DNA of 64,000 bases from a virus: the IMG/VR virus record IMGVR_UViG_3300048838_000628, positions 1-64,000 of that record. One strand, 5' to 3'. Below are positions 23,416 to 31,419 of the stretch, piece after piece (the first letter of the stretch is position 1; each line of letters starts with the position of its first letter). The notes beneath the pieces were generated by a model that ran no database searches, was not told where the DNA came from, and saw only the letters and a list, made by a program, of their open reading frames with translations. Position numbers and translations under genes: made by a program.

Positions 23416-24738
23416 ATGTCTTGGTTCGGCCCGCTAGTAACTAAGGTTCTGAAAGAAAAAGCATATGAGACTAAGAACTTCTTAGACCAGCTTCCTAAAG
23501 AAGCATACGATGAAATGCAGATCAAGGTGTTAAATTATATTGACGAATATCGTGTCACTTTTGGCGATATGCCAAATCTAGAAATCTTTAAAACAGACTA
23601 TCCGCAATATTATACAGAAGTTTATATCAACGTTCCTATTGAGGATTTGCGAGAACGCTTTAAGCAAGATTCAATTAAATATCTTGTGAATAAACGTATC
23701 AATGAATTTGAAATTGGTAAAGCAAAAGGTGTAGATCAAACCGAGCCGATTTATATTTTGGTTAACGAGATTAATACAGTTAATCAAGCAGGAAGAAATA
23801 AGGTTAAACGTGCCACTGATGTTAAAAACGTGTTTGAAACATTTGGTGGTGAAAGTATTTCTCTTGGTGTACCATTTATTGATAACGTTGTTAAGATGTA
23901 CGCTGGAAATTATTATTGTTTCTATGGACAATCTGGCGGTACTAAAAGCTATTTGATGTCTTATATCGCAGCACAACTAGCTCTTGCTGGTAAGAGGGTT
24001 TTAATTGCTCCATGTGAAGTTGGTAATGACGGTTATATTGCACGAATTAGCGGCATACTAAACAACTTCTCTTTGCGCAACGCTCTATCAGAGATAGAAA
24101 AAGATAAGGCGGCTATTGATAAATATGACCGTATTGCGAATGTAAGCATGAATTACCTTTCTATGGTTCGTGGTGGGGAGATTTATTTTACAGACAAAGT
24201 ATTCCCAACTATTTCTGATATTGAGAACGATTATAAAAATGTTAAACCAGATATTGTTATTGTAGATAGTGTTTATGATCTTGCTGCACGACATGAAAAA
24301 TATAGCAAGAACAAATACGAAGCTGAAGCTGATATTTCTCGGCAGATTAAAGAATTTTGCAAGTCTGGTGTAACAATTGACGATCACGTATATAAGCCGC
24401 GTATTCTTGTAGCCTCACAGTTGTCTCGTAACGCTAACAGTAAAACTGGCAACATGAGCGCATCTGATATTTTTGGTAGCACACAGTTCTTCTTTGATGC
24501 TGACAATTTCTTTCTTGTGTTCCGTTCACCGATTGAAGATAACTATTGTGTAGAGAGCATCAAGACACGCAATAGCGAAATGATTAAAGGCACTTACACA
24601 ATTCACTGGGACACTATGGTATTTGACTTTGAAACATATTTTGGTGTCAATGTATATGACGGCATCAAAACCCTTGGCAAGCATACCAAGAAAGATATTA
24701 CCGATTACGCTCTTAGAGATTTAGGAATTACGCTATGA
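23416..24738 (+). CDS. DnaB-like replicative helicase
   Basis: 440 residues with AGGAGAATGTT upstream of the ATG. The RecA-like domain opens at GVPFIDNVV (about 151-159), with Walker A GQSGGTKS at 171-178, Walker B IVIVDS, and VASQLSR as the sensor-like strand typical of the DnaB/KaiC superfamily. The first 140 residues are a helical N-terminal region. Such helicases unwind the fork ahead of the polymerase and recruit primase, whose gene follows with an ATGA overlap. The Walker A has Thr-Lys-Ser after Gly-Gly, an acceptable variant. Confidence 0.8.
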   Translation: MSWFGPLVTKVLKEKAYETKNFLDQLPKEAYDEMQIKVLNYIDEYRVTFGDMPNLEIFKTDYPQYYTEVYINVPIEDLRERFKQDSIKYLVNKRINEFEIGKAKGVDQTEPIYILVNEINTVNQAGRNKVKRATDVKNVFETFGGESISLGVPFIDNVVKMYAGNYYCFYGQSGGTKSYLMSYIAAQLALAGKRVLIAPCEVGNDGYIARISGILNNFSLRNALSEIEKDKAAIDKYDRIANVSMNYLSMVRGGEIYFTDKVFPTISDIENDYKNVKPDIVIVDSVYDLAARHEKYSKNKYEAEADISRQIKEFCKSGVTIDDHVYKPRILVASQLSRNANSKTGNMSASDIFGSTQFFFDADNFFLVFRSPIEDNYCVESIKTRNSEMIKGTYTIHWDTMVFDFETYFGVNVYDGIKTLGKHTKKDITDYALRDLGITL

Positions 24739-25613
24739 TAGGCGTTGATGTAAACAAGCTAGGGTTATCTGTAGCAAAGATATATCACAATACAGAAAGT
24801 TATAGCGTTTACTGTCCGTTTGGTACAGAGCGCACACCTAACGCTGTTTACAACCCGATCAAAGATAGTTTTAAATGTTATGCTTGTGGTGTGCAAATAA
24901 ATAAACGTGCATCTCAAAAGATCATCCAGTACACGCTAGGCAGTGTTGAATATAAAGACGTAAAATTTGATAAAGATAAGCAACAAGAATATAAACAATA
25001 TCTCAAGCTGCCTGTAGCATTACATAATGCTTATATACAAAGTAGAGGTTATGATAATAGTGTTATCTCACACTTTGATGTCAGGGAAGATGACACTGGA
25101 ATATATTTCCCTGTTCAACTTGTTGGTGGCGAAGTAGCGGGTGTTCAGAAAAGATTATATCACCCGTGGAATGATTTACGATATATTTATCTCGGTAACA
25201 GAGTTCCGCTTTATAACATGCAAAAAATACGCAAATACACTGGTGAAAGAATTTATATTGTCGAAGGTGTATTTGGAGTGTTAAACGCTTATCGTCATGG
25301 TTTTGAAAACGTTTTCGCTCTACTAGGGGTGTCTAATGTAAACAGAAAAATAGTTAATTCTCTAAAAGAATATGACGTACATCTTATATTTGACGATGAC
25401 AAGGCCGGTTATATAAATGCTATTAAATGGTTGAATATTAATCCACAAGCCAAAGCTATAGTAACCGGTCTTGAAGCTGATGAAATAGATTGGGGAATTT
25501 TACACGATGGGTTATTTACTTCTAGAATTTCTAGACTTGTAGAAAGTTCTGAAGCGGCAGGAGTGCATAAATCAGAATTGGAGTTCTTGTTTGACAAACC
25601 ATTTACTGTATAA
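24735..25613 (+). CDS. DnaG-like primase with zinc finger and Toprim domain
   Basis: 292 residues, short for DnaG. The N-terminal zinc finger has C27-P-F and C48-x-x-C51 with the usual TP-x-x-x segment between, but the position normally His in CPFH is Gly30. The Toprim core has E177 in IYIVEG and D220-D222 in FDDDKAG. Function: synthesis of primers at the fork with the helicase encoded just upstream. The loss of the zinc His suggests a different ligand or reduced zinc binding. The helicase-interaction C-terminal domain of bacterial DnaG is missing. Confidence 0.8.
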   Translation: MIGVDVNKLGLSVAKIYHNTESYSVYCPFGTERTPNAVYNPIKDSFKCYACGVQINKRASQKIIQYTLGSVEYKDVKFDKDKQQEYKQYLKLPVALHNAYIQSRGYDNSVISHFDVREDDTGIYFPVQLVGGEVAGVQKRLYHPWNDLRYIYLGNRVPLYNMQKIRKYTGERIYIVEGVFGVLNAYRHGFENVFALLGVSNVNRKIVNSLKEYDVHLIFDDDKAGYINAIKWLNINPQAKAIVTGLEADEIDWGILHDGLFTSRISRLVESSEAAGVHKSELEFLFDKPFTV

Positions 25614-26241
25614 TAAGAACGGTGTGAAAAAGAAAATTGATGAAACACAATTATATCCAACACCTACGGAAATTATCACAGAAATTCTAGATGAAATATT
25701 TAGCAAATATCTTTATGATTATTCTAGAATGGGCACAGATACATTTAATATCTTAGATGCTGGTGCGTTTGATGGGCGTTGGGGCGGATATTTCCAAACA
25801 TGGGTACAGGATTACTATAAAATCAAGACGCACGCTACGTATATAGAGTTGCTTGACGAAGCTACAGTTTTAAAAGCAGGACGCTCTTATTGGGATAGAG
25901 ACAAAAGTACCGTCTTGTTTGAAACAAGTTTTCTTGATTATGCTCCAGAAGAAAAATTTAACGTAGTAATTGGGAATCCGCCTTACGGCAAAGAGTTCCC
26001 TTTATTTTGGAAAAAAGCTAAAGAATGTTTAATACCAAATGGATTAATTATGTGGCTACTGCCAACAGAATACCTGAACGGGCAATGGCGCAAAGATAAC
26101 GTTAATCCATATTTAGAACATGTTTATAATCTTAGTAGGCGTATTGACTTTACGGGTAAAGGTAGTCCTAATCGAAACTATTCTTTCTTTGTTTACAACA
26201 TGAGCAAAATTACCGAAGGGTACACTGGACACATACTATGA
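25591..26241 (+). CDS. N6-adenine DNA methyltransferase (NPPY type)
   Basis: 216 residues from the TTG at 25591; a GTG at 25624, ten bases after the previous stop, would remove eleven residues and is equally possible. Motif I is ILDAGAFDGRWGG (54-66) and the catalytic motif IV is NPPYG at 129-133. PTPTEII near the N-terminus recalls the substrate-binding start of gamma-type N6-adenine enzymes. It modifies phage DNA, perhaps against host restriction. The next gene is a second methyltransferase. Confidence 0.75.
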   Translation: MTNHLLYNKNGVKKKIDETQLYPTPTEIITEILDEIFSKYLYDYSRMGTDTFNILDAGAFDGRWGGYFQTWVQDYYKIKTHATYIELLDEATVLKAGRSYWDRDKSTVLFETSFLDYAPEEKFNVVIGNPPYGKEFPLFWKKAKECLIPNGLIMWLLPTEYLNGQWRKDNVNPYLEHVYNLSRRIDFTGKGSPNRNYSFFVYNMSKITEGYTGHIL

Positions 26242-26930
26242 GATACATGGGCGGTAAATATAAAATTGCTAAAAGTCTTGTTGCTATTTTTAGCCAATCA
26301 GAATATGATACTTATATCGAGCCTTTTGCTGGTGGCATGAACGTTATCGATAAGGTTAAAGGTAAAAGAATAGCTAATGATATTAACCTTTATACTATAG
26401 CGTTATTTGATTCTGTTTCTAATCATGAGTGGATACCGCCTGAAGATATAACAAAAGAACAATATGATTATGTGATGAATAATTATAAAGAGCTGCCGCC
26501 TAACCTAGTTGGGTATGTTCTTTCTGGTTGTTCTTTTGGCGGTAAATGGCGCGGCAGTTACGCGCATCCAAACGGTAAAAGACATTATGGAAACGAAGCA
26601 AGACGAGCCATATTAAAACAAGGACTATTACTTGCTGGAACAGAATTTGTTTCTAAAGACTATAAAGATTTAGAAATTGGCAAAGGCAATTTAGTTTATT
26701 GTGATCCGCCTTATGCTGATACCACTGAATATGGTATTGAAAAAGGATTTGACCACAAAGAGTTTTGGGATTGGGTACGGTTTGCTTCTTTAAACAATAT
26801 CGTTTATGTAAGCGAATTAACAGCACCAGATGATTTTGAAGTTGTTTGGCAAAAAGAAATCAATCACACTTTAGATAAGAAATCAAACAAACGAAAAACT
26901 ATTGAAAAATTATTTAGGTGTAAAAAGTGA
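26238..26930 (+). CDS. Dam-family D12 class N6-adenine methyltransferase
   Basis: 230 residues. N-terminal YMGGKYKIAK (3-12), motif I PFAGG at 29-33, and motif IV DPPY at 156-159 in the order of the D12 class (Dam, DpnM). An ANDIN strand end follows motif I. It transfers a methyl group from S-adenosylmethionine to adenine in a short target I cannot predict. Both ends are ATGA or GTGA overlaps with its neighbours. Confidence 0.85.
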   Translation: MRYMGGKYKIAKSLVAIFSQSEYDTYIEPFAGGMNVIDKVKGKRIANDINLYTIALFDSVSNHEWIPPEDITKEQYDYVMNNYKELPPNLVGYVLSGCSFGGKWRGSYAHPNGKRHYGNEARRAILKQGLLLAGTEFVSKDYKDLEIGKGNLVYCDPPYADTTEYGIEKGFDHKEFWDWVRFASLNNIVYVSELTAPDDFEVVWQKEINHTLDKKSNKRKTIEKLFRCKK

Positions 26931-27838
26931 AAAACTTAGGGTTCTATGAAAGCTTTAATCTAGTCTATCCAAAGATAATTTCCGCAATCACAGAACTAAG
27001 CAATGTAATCTTTACACTTCTACGCAACCTAATTACGACAATTTTCATTCCAGTTATTCTTGTATTGGTAGTCGCTGTAGAAATTCCACGAGTGCAATCG
27101 GGTATCGCTTTATTTGATAATAACCCTACACACTCTAATTTTTCGGCCATTGTAATTGTATTGAGCTTTATCGTGTATCAGACACTAGATCACTTTGTTA
27201 AAGAACGCGAAGGCTATATTCGCAAACCAATATGGAACTTAAAAGTATTTGCCTTAAACTTATTATATCGAATTGGAGTTGGTGAAAAACGTTATGTCCC
27301 ACAAAGCAGCAAATACTCTTTTGTATCTGGACTGCTGAAATGGGGCATTATTATTATATCATTTATTGGTACAATGCAGCCACAAATTGTAGCAACCGGT
27401 GAAGAAGTTTGGTATACTGCAATTGTAAAAGTATTTCTAAACTCCAACCTAGAAACGTTTACCGGCTGGATTGTTGGCCTGATCTTCACATTTATGCTTG
27501 TGTACGCATCTGGTACGCTTGCGTATCATATCGCTGCTACTGCGTCTGAAGCACTTAAAGAGATTCAGATACGTGGCAAGATAATCGAAAACAATATTCG
27601 TAGACATACTATGTTGACACCAGAGCAATTTGGGCGTATGATTAGAAGTAGGAAAATACGACACTTTAAATATCTGGACGATGATAAGTTTAGCTATGAT
27701 GAAACTGGCAATATTGCAATTTTCTATGATTCGATTAATGAGACAGAACTGGAGTTTAGTTTAAATGAAAGTGCAGACAAGGCGCGGCTATTCAAGTACC
27801 TCAACGAAAACAGAGGTCTTGAGAATAATTCGGATTAA
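26927..27838 (+). CDS. Four-span membrane protein, unknown function
   Basis: 303 residues from a GTG overlapping the previous stop. Hydrophobic segments near residues 22-48, 66-84, 135-152 and 187-210, with charged loops and a soluble C-terminal 90 residues. A QIRGKIIENNIRRHTM helix follows the last span. No enzymatic motif. Its location after two methyltransferases suggests no obvious link. The 3' end holds a near-consensus promoter. Confidence 0.65.
   Translation: MKNLGFYESFNLVYPKIISAITELSNVIFTLLRNLITTIFIPVILVLVVAVEIPRVQSGIALFDNNPTHSNFSAIVIVLSFIVYQTLDHFVKEREGYIRKPIWNLKVFALNLLYRIGVGEKRYVPQSSKYSFVSGLLKWGIIIISFIGTMQPQIVATGEEVWYTAIVKVFLNSNLETFTGWIVGLIFTFMLVYASGTLAYHIAATASEALKEIQIRGKIIENNIRRHTMLTPEQFGRMIRSRKIRHFKYLDDDKFSYDETGNIAIFYDSINETELEFSLNESADKARLFKYLNENRGLENNSD
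27614..27642 (+). promoter_or_regulatory. Candidate internal sigma70 promoter
   Basis: TTGACA at 27614-27619, 17-base spacer, TATGAT at 27637-27642. It lies 123 bases before the ATG of the next gene and would drive thyX and the nucleotide genes. Confidence 0.55.
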
Positions 27839-28175
27839 TGATCGTCTTTTGATTTTCAATAATCAAGAAGAATTTGACAATACTATTAATGGAATTTATA
27901 GTCAGCTTGTTGCCGTTGGAGACTTTCTTTATATTGACTACAGCGGCGAATATGTTATTATTAACAAAAACACAATCAAAGAAATTGAAACTTATACAAG
28001 TCAGACAGGCTTCGTTAACTTTATTCTAGAACAGATCAAAGAGATTTCTGGTATTACTGAATTGCACAAAGCAAAAGCAGATAAGGATTTCTTCTTTGAA
28101 CTTTCTACAACTTACACTAAAGAACGCTTTGTAGTCTTACAAGAAATGTTTAATCAACTCATGAGAGGGTATTAA
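27765..28175 (+). CDS. Hypothetical protein before thyX
   Basis: 136 residues from the ATG at 27765, a 74-base overlap with the membrane protein gene; a TTG at 27819 with GAGG upstream would give 118 residues and a 20-base overlap more typical of this genome. Strand-rich (LLIFNNQEEFD, FLYIDYSGEYVIINK) then helical. Two promoter candidates flank or lie inside it. Function unknown. Confidence 0.6.
   Translation: MKVQTRRGYSSTSTKTEVLRIIRINDRLLIFNNQEEFDNTINGIYSQLVAVGDFLYIDYSGEYVIINKNTIKEIETYTSQTGFVNFILEQIKEISGITELHKAKADKDFFFELSTTYTKERFVVLQEMFNQLMRGY
27874..27902 (+). promoter_or_regulatory. Candidate internal promoter upstream of thyX
   Basis: TTGACA at 27874-27879, 17-base spacer, TATAGT at 27897-27902. 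It is about 275 bases upstream of the thyX start and has the same hexamers as the promoter at 22999. Confidence 0.5.
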
Positions 28176-28177
28176 TC

Positions 28178-28894
28178 TTGGAATACGTATTGGGTGACGG
28201 CATTGGGTACATTGATTTTGTAGATATTATGCCGAAGCATGATTTACACGAATATTCAAATGGTGATAAAATCTCTACAATTGAAAAACGTGTTGTTGAG
28301 GCTGCACGTGTTAGTTTTGTTGGTGACGGGGCTTCAACGGAAGATAGAAATTTAGCACGTGATTTAAAGCTGCTTAAGTTCTTACTTGCAAACGGGCATA
28401 CGACGCCACTAGAACACGTTAACGTTACAATGGCTATCAAAACACCGCTGTTTGTCAGCAAACAGATAATGAGGCATAGGACTTGGAGCTTTAACGAAAT
28501 CTCACGACGATATACAAGCGTAGAACCTGAATTCTATATTCCCAAACAGTTTCGCAAACAAACGCTTACTAATCGTCAAGGTTCTGGTGAGTTTATGAAA
28601 GATAAGCAAAACGCTTTCTTTGCTGGCTCTTTAACAGAGCTTTGCGAAAACGCTGTAATAACATATAACTACGCAATCTCACAAGGTATGAGTAAAGAAC
28701 TTGCACGTATGTGGCTACCACAAAACATGTACACTTGTCTTGTTGGAACTGTTGATTTAAAAAACATGATTGATTTTGTTAATAAACGTGTTGCTACAGA
28801 CGCACAATGGGAGATTAGAGTTTATGCTGCCGCTATGCAAAGATATATCGCCAAGGTTGCGCCTAATATAGCAATTCTATTGTGGGCATTATGA
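28178..28894 (+). CDS. thyX: Flavin-dependent thymidylate synthase ThyX
   Basis: 238 residues from a TTG with GAGAGGG upstream. The ThyX signature RHR-x-x-S-x-NE-x-S-x-RY is present as RHRTWSFNEISRRY (99-112), and GHTTPLEH at 73-80 is the family's second conserved block. The enzyme makes dTMP from dUMP using FAD and methylenetetrahydrofolate. With the dUTPase downstream, which supplies dUMP, it forms a phage thymidylate route. A 4-base overlap joins it to the next gene. Confidence 0.92.
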   Translation: MEYVLGDGIGYIDFVDIMPKHDLHEYSNGDKISTIEKRVVEAARVSFVGDGASTEDRNLARDLKLLKFLLANGHTTPLEHVNVTMAIKTPLFVSKQIMRHRTWSFNEISRRYTSVEPEFYIPKQFRKQTLTNRQGSGEFMKDKQNAFFAGSLTELCENAVITYNYAISQGMSKELARMWLPQNMYTCLVGTVDLKNMIDFVNKRVATDAQWEIRVYAAAMQRYIAKVAPNIAILLWAL

Positions 28895-29136
28895 AAAACT
28901 TAATCTCTCTTTATAAGCAAAAAGAAACGTTAGAAACTCGTGTTGTTTTTTTAGAGGAACAAATTTTAAACTGGGGAGCTGACGGGTTTACTGATATTTA
29001 TAATAGTCGCGAAGAATATGTAAGAGCAACATCTGAACTAGAAGAAATAAAAGATCATTTAATTAAACTAGAGGAAAAGATAGAATATGAACTCGGAAGA
29101 AAGATTATACGTAGAAACAAGAATGAATGGAGCTGA
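28891..29136 (+). CDS. Small coiled-coil protein
   Basis: 81 residues from the ATGA start at 28891 (a GTG nine bases upstream is also in frame). Two long amphipathic helices with heptads (LYKQKETLETRVVFLEEQIL, ELEEIKDHLIKLEEKIEYEL) separated by a turn with GADGFTD. Likely an oligomerising accessory protein. Overlaps the next gene by 50 bases. Confidence 0.6.
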   Translation: MKNLISLYKQKETLETRVVFLEEQILNWGADGFTDIYNSREEYVRATSELEEIKDHLIKLEEKIEYELGRKIIRRNKNEWS

Positions 29137-29410
29137 TCTGTTTGAAAAGCGTGATTATGATATTCACTTTCAAGCAGAGTTTGAAACTCCAGACAACATC
29201 GCTATTTATATCAGCTTTGCAATTGAAAACTCTATAGTTGCAGGCTTTACTGTAAATCTAGAATTCTATGAAGATCAAGAACTAACTACAGATGTTCTTC
29301 ATGAAGCTATTGAGCATTTTATTGGTGAGAATATGGCTACACAACAGCAGATTGATAGACTTTATCTACGGGTAACTACAGAAAATTATAATACCGGAAT
29401 GGTGCATTAA
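29087..29410 (+). CDS. Hypothetical acidic protein
   Basis: 107 residues from the ATG at 29087; an ATG at 29123 would shorten the overlap with the coiled-coil gene. Strands (YDIHFQAEFETP, AIYISFAIEN, FTVNLEFYED) then a helix. TAATG junction with the next gene. No family recognised. Confidence 0.55.
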   Translation: MNSEERLYVETRMNGADLFEKRDYDIHFQAEFETPDNIAIYISFAIENSIVAGFTVNLEFYEDQELTTDVLHEAIEHFIGENMATQQQIDRLYLRVTTENYNTGMVH

Positions 29411-29694
29411 TGTCATTAGATTTAAATAATAATCCAGAGTACAAGCATTTTAAAGAAATGCTGGCACAGCTTGTATCGGCACTTGATGATCCTAAGTACA
29501 CAGAGTTTGAAGCACTTGCCAAAGAACTTACTGACGAGCAAATGCTAAGAATTTTTTATCACAAAGTTAGTCATCAAGTTTTAGGCGCAATTACAGTTGA
29601 TCCATATTCAGAGCCAATTTTGCTTTATGATTTAAATATGTTTATGATGTTCTTAAGGGAGCGATATGAAGGCATTCATTCTACCGGGGAGTAA
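29410..29694 (+). CDS. Hypothetical helical protein
   Basis: 94 residues, helical and acidic (FKEMLAQLVSALDD, EFEALAKELTDEQMLRIFYHKV). The end overlaps the dUTPase gene by 29 bases and carries its AGGGAGCG ribosome site. Function unknown. Confidence 0.6.
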   Translation: MSLDLNNNPEYKHFKEMLAQLVSALDDPKYTEFEALAKELTDEQMLRIFYHKVSHQVLGAITVDPYSEPILLYDLNMFMMFLRERYEGIHSTGE

Positions 29695-30172
29695 TATTCT
29701 TTCACCTAATAACGGTGATGCAGGTTATGATTTAACATTTAATAGCGAATTATACACAAAAGATTCTACTTTAGAAGTTACGTCACCACTTGCTGAAGTT
29801 TGCTGTTATGGCGGGGCTTTGCACTTTTCTACACTAAACGAACCATCTTATTTTCGTGTATTGATTAATACAGGTGTAGCAGTACAAACGCCACATGGAC
29901 ATTTTGGCAAAATCTTAGATCGCAGCTCTATGGCTAAGAAAGGATTTTATATTAGCGGCGGTGTAATTGATAACGGATACCGTGGATTTATTCATATTAT
30001 TTTTAATCTAATTCTTGGTGCCGATGATTTTCGTGTTATTGCTCATGGGGACAAGATTGCCCAAATGGTTATTCTGCCGCATAATAATACAGAACTATTT
30101 CTTGTCGACACTATCGAAGATTTAACTCCTACCGTAAGAGGCGCTAAAGGTTTTGGGAGTACAGGACGATGA
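29666..30172 (+). CDS. dut: dUTP diphosphatase
   Basis: 168 residues. All five motifs of the trimeric dUTPase family are seen in order: DAGYDL (18-23), RSSMA, GGVIDNGYRG, GDKIAQMVI and the C-terminal RGAKGFGSTG arm. Between motifs 1 and 2 it has a longer insert with two adjacent Cys (EVCCYGG) than common phage enzymes. It hydrolyses dUTP to dUMP, keeping uracil out of DNA and feeding ThyX. Confidence 0.9.
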   Translation: MKAFILPGSNILSPNNGDAGYDLTFNSELYTKDSTLEVTSPLAEVCCYGGALHFSTLNEPSYFRVLINTGVAVQTPHGHFGKILDRSSMAKKGFYISGGVIDNGYRGFIHIIFNLILGADDFRVIAHGDKIAQMVILPHNNTELFLVDTIEDLTPTVRGAKGFGSTGR

Positions 30173-30402
30173 GTATTTTTATGTTGCTATTCACAAAACA
30201 CATTCAACGAAGACTAAATGATTATGACCAGACTTTGCTACAAGAGATTAAAGATTTAACTGGTAAAGACGTTTCGGCACTTCAGCACTATAGCATGAAT
30301 TATATTGTTGCTGAACTAGAAGCGGGCAAGCAATTTGCTTTAGCCAACAGGCTTAAAGAGGCGATGAGAGAAGTTTATAAAGGTTTGAATGATGACATCT
30401 AA
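30169..30402 (+). CDS. Hypothetical small helical protein
   Basis: 77 residues, ATGA start. Helical with a central YIVAELEAGKQFALANRLKEAM. Charged, no membrane segment apart from a short hydrophobic start (MSIFMLLF). Function unknown. Confidence 0.6.
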   Translation: MSIFMLLFTKHIQRRLNDYDQTLLQEIKDLTGKDVSALQHYSMNYIVAELEAGKQFALANRLKEAMREVYKGLNDDI

Positions 30403-30640
30403 ATTATATATTGCCTATACAGAATATCAACCAGAAGATAACGAAGAACATTCTTCGCGCATTATCGGTATTTTTGATACCAAAGAAGGAGCAGCCGAAT
30501 GTTTGATTGTTTGGATGGATCACATGAGAGAGATTAATAAAAAGCACGGCGATAGAGCAGATTATTTTACTAATAAAGACAAGCCAATGATTGTTGAAGT
30601 TGAACTAAATATGCCTATCAAATACGGACTTATTATATGA
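30389..30640 (+). CDS. Hypothetical small protein
   Basis: 83 residues. A first strand LYIAYTEYQ, then RIIGIFDTKEGAAECLIVWMDHM, reads like a small alpha-beta domain in which a variable is passed to a helix, and the chain ends KYGLII. It overlaps both neighbours. The downstream GIY-YIG gene is a likely later insertion between this gene and the pyrophosphohydrolase. Confidence 0.6.
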   Translation: MMTSKLYIAYTEYQPEDNEEHSSRIIGIFDTKEGAAECLIVWMDHMREINKKHGDRADYFTNKDKPMIVEVELNMPIKYGLII

Positions 30641-31419
30641 AACCGTTTGGAATCGTTTACAGGGTTACAAACACTGTGAACGGGAAAACATATATAGGCA
30701 TAACAACACGAAGTTTAAGTATAAGAAAGTCTGGACATTACAATAGAGCAAATAACGGTTCCAAAAACAAATTTCATAGAGCCTTGTTAAAACATCGAGA
30801 AGATTGTTTTGTTTGGGAAACAATTTGCTCTTGTAATGATTTGCTGGAACTTGAAGAAAAAGAAAAATATTATATCTCGCTTTTTAAAGAAGATGAATTA
30901 TATAATATAACTGAAGGCGGCAGAGTCGGTGCTTTAGGATACAAACATACAGATGAAGAAAGAAAAAGACGATCTGATAAATTAAAAACGGCTGGTGGTA
31001 TTAGGCGCTCTGATAAATTAAATAAGCCAATAGTTTGTATAAACAATAACGATGTGTTTGCTTCTATTTCTGATGCTGGAAGATTTTTTGATATATCCGA
31101 TAAAAATATTGGCAAGTTGTTAAAAAGGGGATATGGAACTTTAAGAGGTCTAATGTTCAGATATGCAACAGAAAAAGAATGGGCAAATATTGACAAAGAA
31201 AAAACACAATATAACGAACAAGAATTAAAAGAAATGAAAAAAGCTAACAGTTTAAAACCAAACGGTAGGCGAGTTAAGTGTTTAGAAGATGAACGTATAT
31301 TTAAAAGCGCGTCAGAGGCGGCTAGATTTTATAAAATAAGAGCTGGCGGAATAACAAGAGTTTGTAGGGGTGAAAGAAACAAGTATTCTAATATGAGGTT
31401 TGTTTATGTGGACAACTAA
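30637..31419 (+). CDS. GIY-YIG homing endonuclease with NUMOD modules
   Basis: 260 residues. Catalytic domain: GIVYRV (5-10), TYIGIT (18-23), R30, H34, an ELEEKEKYYI helix with the catalytic Glu, and N90. The DNA-binding part has a NUMOD3-like LGYKHTDEERKR stretch (100-111) followed by two IENR1/NUMOD1-like helix-turn-helix repeats (KPIVCINNNDVFASISDAGRF and KCLEDERIFKSASEAARFY). This is the classic layout of a free-standing group I intron-type homing enzyme. No intron is visible around it, so it is an intergenic mobile gene. Confidence 0.85.
   Translation: MKPFGIVYRVTNTVNGKTYIGITTRSLSIRKSGHYNRANNGSKNKFHRALLKHREDCFVWETICSCNDLLELEEKEKYYISLFKEDELYNITEGGRVGALGYKHTDEERKRRSDKLKTAGGIRRSDKLNKPIVCINNNDVFASISDAGRFFDISDKNIGKLLKRGYGTLRGLMFRYATEKEWANIDKEKTQYNEQELKEMKKANSLKPNGRRVKCLEDERIFKSASEAARFYKIRAGGITRVCRGERNKYSNMRFVYVDN

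Noticed and set aside
25591-25610. TTGACA followed by TATAAT near the primase end
   Set aside because: The spacer is only 12 bases, too short for a sigma70 promoter.
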